Of a DNA stretch of 6,311 nt, positions 1 to 6,078 are shown one piece after another. The stretch's first letter is position 1, and the number at the start of each line of letters is the position of its first letter. Position numbers and translations under genes: made by a program. Location of the stretch: the NCBI GenBank assembly GCA_964543965.1, contig CAZJAX010000103.1, forward strand, positions 1 through 6,311. The letters run 5' to 3'. Under the pieces are notes generated by a model. The model was not told the DNA's origin, did not search any database, and saw only the letters and a list, made by a program, of their open reading frames with translations. Source of the stretch: CAMDWQ01 sp964543965. Lineage in GTDB: Bacteria > Omnitrophota > Gorgyraeia > 2-02-FULL-51-18.

Positions 1-388
1 AGACGGCTTTGATCGCGGCTTTGATCTCATCGGTCACGTGAGGCACCACCTGCACCGTCGCGCCGAGATAATCGCCGCGGCGCTCTTTATTGATGACCGA
101 AAAATAGATCTTGCCGGTCGTGATGTTGTTGAGCTTCGTGACCTGGGTGTTCGTAAAACGTTCGTAATGGCCGAGGTCGAGGTCAGTCTCGCCTCCGTCG
201 TCCGTGACATACACTTCGCCGTGCTGATAAGGACTCATCGTGCCGGGGTCGACGTTGAGATAAGGGTCGCATTTCATGAGAAGGACGCGCAGACCTTTAG
301 CCTCGAGCAGTTTTCCGACCGACGCCGATACGATCCCCTTGCCAAGACTTGAAACTACACCGCCGCTAATGAAGATATATCTAGGCAT
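1..388 (-). CDS. pyrG: CTP synthase, N-terminal part (runs off the window)
   Basis: CTP synthase (EC 6.3.4.2) aminates UTP to CTP with ATP and glutamine in the cytoplasm. Only the first 129 codons of the synthase (amidoligase) domain are present; the glutaminase domain lies beyond the window. Diagnostic stretches are GGVVSSLGKG (residues 9-18, ATP-binding loop), DPYLNVDPGTMSPYQHGE (41-58), ETDLDLGHYERF (67-78, with D71 matching the metal/UTP-site Asp of the family) and KERRGDYLGATVQV (101-114). The start is the ATG at 388, which gives the family's usual MxxYIFxxGGVVSS beginning. It has an AAGGAG Shine-Dalgarno at 393-398, only 4 nt from the ATG. The start overlaps the kdsB stop by 8 bp (ATGCCTAG), so the two are probably co-translated. 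The pairing is logical because KdsB consumes CTP, and kdsB-pyrG neighbours are common in Gram-negative bacteria. Identification is near certain from sequence. Confidence 0.97.
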   Translation of the reverse strand, partial: MPRYIFISGGVVSSLGKGIVSASVGKLLEAKGLRVLLMKCDPYLNVDPGTMSPYQHGEVYVTDDGGETDLDLGHYERFTNTQVTKLNNITTGKIYFSVINKERRGDYLGATVQVVPHVTDEIKAAIKAV

Positions 389-1124
389 TTTGCTCCTTGG
401 TCATAATGATTTTTGCCAGCTCTAGGTCCGCCGGAGTATCCACTCCTACCGTCTCAAACTTCGTTTCGATCGCTTTGATCTTATAGCCGTTTTCAAGCGC
501 GCGCAGCTGCTCCAAGCGCTCGCCTTTTTCTAAATAAGATGCCGGCAGTTTTTTGAACGTAAAAAGAAAATCTTTGCTGTAGGCATAAATGCCCAGGTGT
601 TTGTAAAAGTAGGCGCCTTCCGCTCCGGGCTTGAGGAGCGTCGGTATCGGCGACCGGGAAAAGTACATCGCGAAATTCTCGTCGTTGAGGATCGCCTTGA
701 CGACATCAGGGCTTCTGAACTCGTCCTCGGAGGTGCTTTTTTTTACGACGGTCGCCATCGCGATATCCTTATCCTTCTGCATCGCGCGCACAAGGTCATC
801 GATGACCATCGGATTGATGAGCGGCTCGTCACCCTGAATATTGACGATGTATTTGACGTCGATGGCGTTGACGACTTCAGCCAGACGGTCCGTGCCGGTC
901 GTGTGGGATTTGGAAGTGAATACGGCCTTTGCGCCGAACCCTTCGACCACCCGCATCACACGCTCATCGTCGACGGCGATGATGAGCTCGTCGAGCATCT
1001 TCGCCTTTTTGGCGCGCTCATAAACGTGCTGGATCACGGGCTTGCCGCAGAGGTCTTTGATGACCTTGCCTTCGAACCTTGTCGACGCGTATCTGGCCGG
1101 GATCACTCCTACCGCTTCCATCAT
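381..1124 (-). CDS. kdsB: 3-deoxy-manno-octulosonate cytidylyltransferase (CMP-Kdo synthetase)
   Basis: KdsB (EC 2.7.7.38) joins CTP and Kdo to give CMP-Kdo and pyrophosphate, the activated sugar that Kdo transferases add to lipid A. The protein is cytoplasmic. At 247 aa it is the normal full length. Visible family motifs are IPARYASTRFEGK (8-20, nucleotide-binding loop), TTGTDRLAE (75-83), NIQGDEPLI (95-103), YFSRSPIP (154-161), HLGIYAY (176-182), LEQLRALENG (204-213) and GVDTPADL (227-234). The sequence begins ATGATG. The first ATG (1124) is preferred because an AGGA Shine-Dalgarno at 1134-1137 sits 9 nt upstream of it, and because it overlaps the hldA stop as ATGA. The gene ends in an 8-bp overlap with pyrG. 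A run of eight A residues on the coding strand (737-744) encodes VKKS and keeps the frame open. Its place between hldA and pyrG supports a role in LPS core precursor supply. Confidence 0.97.
   Translation of the reverse strand: MMEAVGVIPARYASTRFEGKVIKDLCGKPVIQHVYERAKKAKMLDELIIAVDDERVMRVVEGFGAKAVFTSKSHTTGTDRLAEVVNAIDVKYIVNIQGDEPLINPMVIDDLVRAMQKDKDIAMATVVKKSTSEDEFRSPDVVKAILNDENFAMYFSRSPIPTLLKPGAEGAYFYKHLGIYAYSKDFLFTFKKLPASYLEKGERLEQLRALENGYKIKAIETKFETVGVDTPADLELAKIIMTKEQNA
393..398 (-). promoter_or_regulatory. Shine-Dalgarno site for pyrG
   Basis: The coding strand reads AAGGAG followed by CAAA and then the pyrG ATG at 388. The site lies inside the last codons of kdsB. The 4-nt spacing is short, but the match is the strongest of any gene start in the window. 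It supports the overlapping start and suggests that pyrG can recruit ribosomes itself as well as receive those leaving kdsB. Confidence 0.7.
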
Positions 1125-2119
1125 TTTTCGAGTTCCTTTCGGATGCGCTGCACCAATTCTTCGCGGTTGGTGACCGCGACGCCGACTTTACCGACAACGA
1201 TGCCTGCCGCGCAGTTAGAAATATGAGCCGCTTCGATCGCATTGGCGCCGGCCGCCCGCGAGAGCGTGTACGCGCTGATCACGGTGTCGCCTGCTCCCGA
1301 GACGTCGAACACCTCCTGAGCGATGGTCGGGATCTTGATCATCTTCTTTCCGTGCTGAAAGATCGCCATACCGTTCTCGCCGAGCGTGATGAGCGCAGAT
1401 TCGCAATTGAGTTTTTGGAGCATCTTGCGGCCCGCCCGTTCGAGCGACGCGTCGTCCCTGATCTTGAATCCGACCATCGCGGCGGCTTCATGATGATTGG
1501 GTGTGAGCGTCGTCACTCCGCGGTAATATGAAAAATGGGTCTCTTTCGGATCCACGGTAATGATCTTCTTGTGCTTGCGCGCGATCTTCACGATATCCCG
1601 GACCAAAGAAGGCACGATCACGCCCTTGCCGTAATCTTCGATGATCAATGCGTCCACCTCGCGGATGCGTCCGGCGATGAAGTCGACGATGGCGCGGAGC
1701 GTTTCCTCAGCCACCGGCTTGACGACTTCACGGTCGATGCGCACAACTTGCTGATGGTGAGCGATCACGCGCGTCTTCTGCGTCGTCGGGCGGTCTTTTC
1801 CGGCGAAGATGCCGTCACAGTTGACGCCCTTCTTGCGCAGGAGGCCCTGCAGGACCTCTCCCTTGGCGTCATCCCCCACAACGCCGGCCAGGAACACTTC
1901 CCCGCCGAGCGCGCGGATGTTGTTGGCGACATTGGAGGCGCCGCCGGGCATGAAATTCTCACGGTCCACCCAAACCACGGGCACAGGAGCTTCGGGGGAA
2001 ATTCTCGATACATTGCCCCAGATGAACTCATCAAGTATGAGGTCGCCCACCACGAGCACACGAGCCCGGCTGAACGACGAAATCACGCGTTGGATTCGAT
2101 TGAAATCTTTTTTATGCAT
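1121..2119 (-). CDS. hldA: D-glycero-beta-D-manno-heptose-7-phosphate kinase (kinase-only RfaE1/HldA type)
   Basis: This PfkB/ribokinase-family kinase (EC 2.7.1.167) phosphorylates heptose 7-phosphate at C1, a step toward the ADP-heptose used for the LPS inner core. The 332-aa protein aligns with the N-terminal half of E. coli HldE. Shared features are VVGDLILDEFIWG (23-35), SRISPEAPVPVV (38-49), the first PfkB signature PGGASNVANNIRALGG (58-73), TLTPNHHEA (204-212) and the second signature DVSGAGDT (272-279) with catalytic base D278; Ser replaces the more usual Thr at 274. No C-terminal cytidylyltransferase (HIGH-motif) domain follows, so a separate HldC/RfaE2 must be encoded elsewhere. The 3' end overlaps kdsB by 4 bp (ATGA). 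The ATG at 2119 has no visible Shine-Dalgarno but lies just behind a good promoter (2144-2173). It appears to be the first gene of the hldA-kdsB-pyrG unit. The symbol rfaE1 is an alias. Confidence 0.94.
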   Translation of the reverse strand: MHKKDFNRIQRVISSFSRARVLVVGDLILDEFIWGNVSRISPEAPVPVVWVDRENFMPGGASNVANNIRALGGEVFLAGVVGDDAKGEVLQGLLRKKGVNCDGIFAGKDRPTTQKTRVIAHHQQVVRIDREVVKPVAEETLRAIVDFIAGRIREVDALIIEDYGKGVIVPSLVRDIVKIARKHKKIITVDPKETHFSYYRGVTTLTPNHHEAAAMVGFKIRDDASLERAGRKMLQKLNCESALITLGENGMAIFQHGKKMIKIPTIAQEVFDVSGAGDTVISAYTLSRAAGANAIEAAHISNCAAGIVVGKVGVAVTNREELVQRIRKELEK

Positions 2120-2143
2120 GTTGATTTTTGGATAAGACTGTTA

Positions 2144-2173
2144 ATTTTAACACCCGCTGTTCAGAAGTGTCAA
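2144..2173 (-). promoter_or_regulatory. Predicted sigma70-type promoter for hldA-kdsB-pyrG
   Basis: On the minus strand a perfect -35 box TTGACA (2168-2173) is separated by 18 nt from a -10 box TAAAAT (2144-2149), which matches five of six consensus bases. Transcription would start near 2137, leaving a leader of roughly 18 nt before the hldA ATG at 2119. That leader (CTTATCCAAAAATCAAC region) contains no purine-rich Shine-Dalgarno. The promoter call is by consensus only. It is strengthened by being in the only intergenic gap and in the right orientation. Confidence 0.7.
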
Positions 2174-2178
2174 TCAAT

Positions 2179-2215
2179 CCCGCCTTCTCTTATTATATAG
2201 GGCGTCCAAGGCGGG
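2179..2215. repeat. Perfect 8-bp inverted repeat with 21-nt spacer
   Basis: The arms are CCCGCCTT (2179-2186) and AAGGCGGG (2208-2215), fully complementary, around an AT-rich spacer. The repeat ends 5 bp upstream of the predicted -35 box of hldA. As RNA it could form an 8-bp stem, but no T-run follows on either strand, so it is not a typical intrinsic terminator. It could be a regulator-binding site, part of a factor-dependent terminator for the upstream operon, or chance in GC-rich DNA. Confidence 0.5.
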
Positions 2216-2229
2216 CCGCCAAGGAGGGC
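2206..2229. repeat. Imperfect 11-bp direct repeat, 13-bp period
   Basis: CCAAGGCGGGC (2206-2216) is followed by CCAAGGAGGGC (2219-2229), which matches at 10 of 11 positions. A further GGGC at 2200-2203 keeps the 13-bp register. The second copy touches the last base of the DUF3108 stop codon, and the first overlaps one arm of the inverted repeat. No function is evident. Confidence 0.4.
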
Positions 2230-3041
2230 TAAGCGGATCTAAGGGAGGACTTGCGGTAGTTGAGGACGCCGTTGACGGGTCCGAATGGGGTTTTGAAATG
2301 GAACCAGACCGGGACACGCCGGCTATCGGAAGTAAAATAAACCCAGACGCGGCCCCGGTTATACAGAGCTCCTTTCAGGCGGGTCTTCGGTTCAACCCTG
2401 ATTGTTCCGACCGAGCCCATGTCACGAATAGCCTTGCGCTCGAGGCCTAGCGCCTGCACTTCAAGCTCCCAGTCTTTTTCTTCGCTCGAGACCACGGTGC
2501 GGGCGCTGGAACCGGGCGGCGTGTCCTGGCCGCGGAACCAGTAAAAAGCGCTGACGATGTCATGAACAAAACCGCCGATCTCAAACTCTTTGCGCGTCCC
2601 GTCCTTATGAGAGAGGTACCGGCCCTTCTTTCGGTCGGTATCGAACTCGGTCTCCTCGTCAGCCCGGTAGCGTCCTTCGCTCAAAGTCTTTCGGAACTTC
2701 AGCGAATAGAATGTCTCTGCGTCGACCCAGCTGTGCGCTTCGTCGTGCACAGGATAGATCTTGGACAAAAAATCATTGGTCTTTGCGACAGCGGCGATAT
2801 GGTAGGCTTCGCGGCCGTTCACCGTCACCTTCTCCTTGACCTCGATCTCTCCGTAGCCCACATTGGCGCCCATCCAGGAGACCTCGAAATAGAGCCTCTC
2901 GCCTACGACGAGTCCGCCGGACGGCTTAGCGAGCAGGACAGGCTCCGTCCTTTCGCTTTTGGAGGAAAAGTTGGAAGTGGCGGCCGGGAGAGACGTTGAG
3001 GCGAAAAACAGAGCCAAAAAAAGAAATGCGCATTTTTTCAT
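2229..3041 (-). CDS. Secreted DUF3108 family protein of unknown function
   Basis: This is a 270-aa protein with an N-terminal Sec signal peptide: KK at residues 2-3, a hydrophobic core (about 5-18) and a likely cut after SLPA near residue 20. There is no lipobox, so a soluble periplasmic or outer-membrane-associated location is inferred. The mature part is beta-rich and resembles DUF3108: VGERLYFEVSWMGANVGYG (46-64), a GRYLSHKDG segment (140-148), HDIVSAFYWFRG (160-171), and a C-terminal RVWVYFTSDSRRVPV (231-245) followed by TPFGPVNGVL (251-260). The family has no function that I can state. The start is the ATG at 3041, not the longer open frame reaching 3155, because the signal peptide begins there and because ATGA overlaps the stop of the double glycosyltransferase gene by 4 bp. 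No Shine-Dalgarno precedes it, so translation probably depends on coupling. Its operon position suggests a role in envelope or surface-glycan biogenesis. Confidence 0.85.
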   Translation of the reverse strand: MKKCAFLFLALFFASTSLPAATSNFSSKSERTEPVLLAKPSGGLVVGERLYFEVSWMGANVGYGEIEVKEKVTVNGREAYHIAAVAKTNDFLSKIYPVHDEAHSWVDAETFYSLKFRKTLSEGRYRADEETEFDTDRKKGRYLSHKDGTRKEFEIGGFVHDIVSAFYWFRGQDTPPGSSARTVVSSEEKDWELEVQALGLERKAIRDMGSVGTIRVEPKTRLKGALYNRGRVWVYFTSDSRRVPVWFHFKTPFGPVNGVLNYRKSSLRSA

Positions 3042-5053
3042 CGGGAAAGGACGGCTGCTTTCTGATCGAGCATCGACTTGAGCCTGGAAAACACTTCGTC
3101 CACGGTGACGGCCCGGAGACACTCGAAGCGGATCGTGCATCGGTGCGCCAGACACACCATGCAGCCGACGTCCTTCTGGATCACTTCGTGACCCTGGCCA
3201 AGCGCCCTCCAGCGCGTGACGCCGAGCCCCGGAAGGCTGCGGCCGAAGATCGTAAGCGTGCGCGTGCCTACCGCCGATGCGATATGCACCGGCCCCGAAT
3301 CGTTGGAGATAAGAACATCGCAGTGCGCAAGAAATGCCGCCAGCTCCTTTAAACCCAGCTTACCCGTAAGGTTGAGAATGCCGCCGATCTCCCCTTCCAG
3401 AAAACGGCCAAGCTCCGATTCTTCGCTCCCGCCTATTACTGCCAGCGTTCTGTCCGGATACTCCGCGCGGATCTTACGTCCGAGCTCGGCAAAACGCCGC
3501 CGGTGCCAGCGCTTGGAAGGACAGCTGGCGCTGGCATGAAGCGCGATATACCGGCCGGTCCACGAGCCCCGCCGCCTGCAGTGATTGAGCATGCCTTCAT
3601 AAGAGTCTGCCCTCTCGGCTTTGATGCTGAACGAGCGCACGACGTCGAGCGTATATTCAGCTTCATGCTTATTGCCCTCATGCCGGCGGTCGGGAATAGA
3701 ATGCGTCAGGAGGAACGGCCACCGCGCCTCGAAACCCGCCCGGTACGGGATACCCGCGAAGTACGGGACTAAGTAGGATCGAAGGCTGGGGTTCAGAATA
3801 AAGACGACGTCGAATCTATGCCGGATGATCTCATAAATAAAGCGGAGGCTGCCGACGGCACCGCTGTGGCGGCCTTTTTTTTCGTAAAAATACGGGATCA
3901 CCTCATCTACGGCCGGGTGGCCCTCGACGAGAGGCGCCGTGGCGGGGCGCGTCATCACGGAGATCGAGGCGTTGGGAAAACGGTCGCGGATCGCCTGCAC
4001 CGCCGGAAGCGAAAGCGTCACGTCGCCGATGCGGTCGAGGCGGATGACGAGCACCTTGATATTCTTACGGTCGATGGCATCGCCAAGGATCGCTGCGGCC
4101 TTCTGATAGACCTCATCCGCTCCGAGTTCCTGCATGCATTCGTGCCCGTAGCGGCACTGCGCTTTTTCGCAGGGCGAACAGAAAAGGAGTTTGCTGGCGA
4201 CCGCGCTGTCCCGGTAGCGGGGGCCGTATTTGCGCGAATCCGTCGGGCCGAAGATCGCGAGAACCGGCCTCCTGAGTGCGTCGGCGATGTGCAGCGGGGC
4301 GCTGTCGTTGGTGATGACGAGATCCGCTTTTTTCATGAGCGCTACAAGCTGGATAAAAGACGTGCGGCCGCAGACATTTTCCGGGGCGTAATTCATAGAT
4401 GACGCGACCAGCCGCGCGTCGGCCTCGTCGTTCTTATCGCCGATGAGAACGATGCGGCACTTTTCCTCGGCGGTTAACCGGTCGAGAAGCGCCGCGTAAT
4501 GCGACGCCGGCCACTTCTTGAGATCGCTCTTGGAACCTACAGCCGCAAGCACGAGACGCTCGCCCTTCTCTTCGGCCTCGCGTATAAACGGGAAGAGGGC
4601 TGAAGCGTCCGGCGTGCTGCGCTCGCGGAGAAAAGATTTTGTGTGATGGATACGCGCGATCTTTTTGAGCGAATACAAATGCCTGAGCACGCGATGGGAG
4701 CGGCTGCCCGGGAGAATCCTTAGATAGGAATTGCGGCAGCGCGCCCCGCCCAAAAGACCGAAAAGCGACCGGCGGAGATCGATGATAATATCGTATCGGC
4801 GCGAGCGGATTTCACGCAGCATCGCCCACTTCGAGCCAAGGCTGCCCTTCTTGTCATAAACAGCCACGCGGGCGATGCGGGGAGCACCCGAACAGATCTC
4901 AGCGGCTCCTGCGGAGCCGGCCATCACATCGATAGCCGCCTCGGGATAGGCCTCTATCAAAGACTCGATGACCGGAAGCGTGAGCACCGCATCACCGAGA
5001 TTGGAGAGCGTAAAAACGAAGATCTTCCTGACACCGGATATTTTTGCCGTCAT
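3038..5053 (-). CDS. Tandem two-domain GT9 (heptosyltransferase-family) glycosyltransferase fusion
   Basis: This is a 671-aa cytoplasmic or membrane-peripheral protein holding two complete GT9 units, where family members are normally about 330-360 aa with one unit. Domain 1 (about 9-326) has TLSNLGDAVLTLP (15-27, D21 at the usual catalytic-Asp place), SKSDLKKWP (174-182), TNDSAPLHIADAL (248-260), FGPTDSRKYGP (268-278) and a four-Cys cluster (C292, C295, C300, C306). Domain 2 (about 332-666) has RLDRIGDVTLSLP (338-350, D344), PSKRWHRRRFAEL (512-524), SNDSGPVHIASAVG (583-596), FGRSLPGLG (603-611) in place of FGPT, and a second four-Cys cluster (C631, C634, C639, C645). GT9 enzymes move heptose or similar sugars from nucleotide donors onto LPS core; the actual substrates here are unknown. 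The ATG at 5053 overlaps the upstream GT9 stop by 4 bp and has no Shine-Dalgarno. The reading frame is unbroken across the domain junction. Confidence 0.92.
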   Translation of the reverse strand: MTAKISGVRKIFVFTLSNLGDAVLTLPVIESLIEAYPEAAIDVMAGSAGAAEICSGAPRIARVAVYDKKGSLGSKWAMLREIRSRRYDIIIDLRRSLFGLLGGARCRNSYLRILPGSRSHRVLRHLYSLKKIARIHHTKSFLRERSTPDASALFPFIREAEEKGERLVLAAVGSKSDLKKWPASHYAALLDRLTAEEKCRIVLIGDKNDEADARLVASSMNYAPENVCGRTSFIQLVALMKKADLVITNDSAPLHIADALRRPVLAIFGPTDSRKYGPRYRDSAVASKLLFCSPCEKAQCRYGHECMQELGADEVYQKAAAILGDAIDRKNIKVLVIRLDRIGDVTLSLPAVQAIRDRFPNASISVMTRPATAPLVEGHPAVDEVIPYFYEKKGRHSGAVGSLRFIYEIIRHRFDVVFILNPSLRSYLVPYFAGIPYRAGFEARWPFLLTHSIPDRRHEGNKHEAEYTLDVVRSFSIKAERADSYEGMLNHCRRRGSWTGRYIALHASASCPSKRWHRRRFAELGRKIRAEYPDRTLAVIGGSEESELGRFLEGEIGGILNLTGKLGLKELAAFLAHCDVLISNDSGPVHIASAVGTRTLTIFGRSLPGLGVTRWRALGQGHEVIQKDVGCMVCLAHRCTIRFECLRAVTVDEVFSRLKSMLDQKAAVLSR

Positions 5054-6078
5054 CGACGACCCGCGGGATGTTCAGCCGCCTCCATGATCTTCTGGCTTTC
5101 CGCAAATACTTCCTTGGGCAGAATAAGATCCAAACACACGCGGTAATTGCACGAGCGATAATAGCAGGGCACTTGGCAGCCCACATCCTTGGACACTATC
5201 CTCAAGGGTCCCCGCGAGACAGGTCCCGTTTCAGCCGCGGATGTCGGTCCGAAAACACCGAGGATGGGCGCGCCCTGGGAGGCCGCCAGATGAATAGGCC
5301 CTGAGTCGTTGGACAAGACGAGACGGGCGTTCTTAAGGAGGATTGCCAGTGCGCCCAAGGATGTTTTTCCGCAAAGCGATACGACCTGCGACGGCGAGAA
5401 GCGGGATGCGATGCCCAGCGCGATGCGCTGCTCGGAACCGGTACCGCAAAGGATGACTTTACCGCAGCCCTTTTCGAGATAAAGATAGATCCATTGCGAG
5501 AAGTAATCCGCGGGCCAGCGCTTCATGTCCCAATTGCCGCCGGCGTGCACCACGGCATACGGTTCTCCGGGCGATACGCCGCAGCTGTCCAGCAAAGCGC
5601 GAAGTTCGGCCTCAGCGCCGTCGGGCGGACGGAAATCCATCATGCGGCCGTCCGGCTGGATCCCCAGAGATCCGATAAGGTGAAGAAAATAGTCGATCTT
5701 GTGAAGCTTCGTATCGGGATAGGCGGCTCGGCGCGTCAGCAGAGCGGACTCGCCGCAGCCCCAGCGCTCTCGGATACCCGCCCACCGCGCCAACCGCACC
5801 TTGGTGACGGAGCCGTGAAAAAAAATGGCGGCATCAAAGCGCTTGCCTCTCAAGGTGAAAACCGTTTTCCAGAACGGCCAGGAGAAGATGGGGGCTCGGT
5901 CTCGGTAGACAATGACTTCGTTGATATGAGGATTGCCTTCGAGGACCGCCTTGACCCTTTCCGGCGCCAGACAAGCGATGTGCGCCGACGGGTATTTTTT
6001 TCGTATGGCGCGTATCGCCGGAGAAGCAAACAGCGCGTCTCCGAGCCAGTTCTGCTGGACTAAAAGTATCCTATTCAC
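5050..6078 (-). CDS. GT9 glycosyltransferase, WaaF-like (LPS heptosyltransferase family)
   Basis: This 342-aa single-domain GT9 protein probably transfers heptose or a related sugar from an ADP- or other nucleotide donor to a core acceptor at the inner face of the inner membrane. The N-terminal Rossmann fold opens with ILLVQQNWLGDALFASPAI (4-22), including D14 at the usual catalytic-base place. The donor-side half shows HAGGNWDMKRWP (178-189), LSNDSGPIHLAASQG (255-269), FGPTSAAETGP (276-286) and four cysteines (C301, C305, C310, C315). The NWLGDALF pattern favours WaaF-type over WaaC-type, but the substrate cannot be fixed from sequence. I chose the GTG at 6078, although the frame stays open to an ATG at 6165, because the extra 29 residues precede the normal family start and lie inside the deacetylase gene. 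The GTG gives an 8-bp overlap (GTGAATAG) with that gene's stop. A weak GAGG lies 12 nt upstream. Confidence 0.9.
   Translation of the reverse strand: MNRILLVQQNWLGDALFASPAIRAIRKKYPSAHIACLAPERVKAVLEGNPHINEVIVYRDRAPIFSWPFWKTVFTLRGKRFDAAIFFHGSVTKVRLARWAGIRERWGCGESALLTRRAAYPDTKLHKIDYFLHLIGSLGIQPDGRMMDFRPPDGAEAELRALLDSCGVSPGEPYAVVHAGGNWDMKRWPADYFSQWIYLYLEKGCGKVILCGTGSEQRIALGIASRFSPSQVVSLCGKTSLGALAILLKNARLVLSNDSGPIHLAASQGAPILGVFGPTSAAETGPVSRGPLRIVSKDVGCQVPCYYRSCNYRVCLDLILPKEVFAESQKIMEAAEHPAGRR

Larger units (their letters stand above)
2120..2228. other. Only intergenic region in the window
   Basis: This 109-bp stretch separates the DUF3108 stop from the hldA start and is the only noncoding gap. 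It holds a minus-strand promoter, an inverted repeat and an imperfect direct repeat, each listed separately. I found no GC-rich hairpin followed by a T-run on the minus strand, so the upstream operon either ends by a factor-dependent route or reads through into hldA. A second AT-rich box on the minus strand (TATAAT within 2190-2199) has no well-spaced -35 partner. Confidence 0.7.

Noticed and set aside
737..744. Eight-base A/T runs (737-744, 3875-3882, 5818-5825) as programmed slippage sites
   Set aside because: Each lies inside a conserved gene whose correct frame continues without a shift. No alternative product or stimulatory structure is evident, so ordinary Lys/Phe codons explain them.
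597..1226. Plus-strand open frame (209 codons) opposite kdsB and the end of hldA
   Set aside because: It runs antisense across two well-supported genes, with no recognisable domain and no start signal.
1535..2200. Long plus-strand open frame (221 codons) opposite hldA
   Set aside because: It lies antisense to a confidently identified kinase gene, resembles no family I know, and is rich in Arg, His and Asp as expected of a shadow frame in GC-rich DNA.
2179..2228. Intrinsic terminator after the DUF3108 gene
   Set aside because: The GC-rich dyad has no T-run behind it on the minus strand, and the other possible stems are only 3-5 bp long.
3042..3155. N-terminal extension of the DUF3108 gene to 3155
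   Set aside because: It would bury the signal peptide behind 38 polar residues and overlap the double GT9 gene deeply. The ATG at 3041 begins a normal signal peptide with an ATGA overlap.
3818..4402. Plus-strand open frames opposite the GT9 genes, including 5494-6063
   Set aside because: These are shadows of the double and single GT9 genes, whose motifs prove the minus-strand reading.
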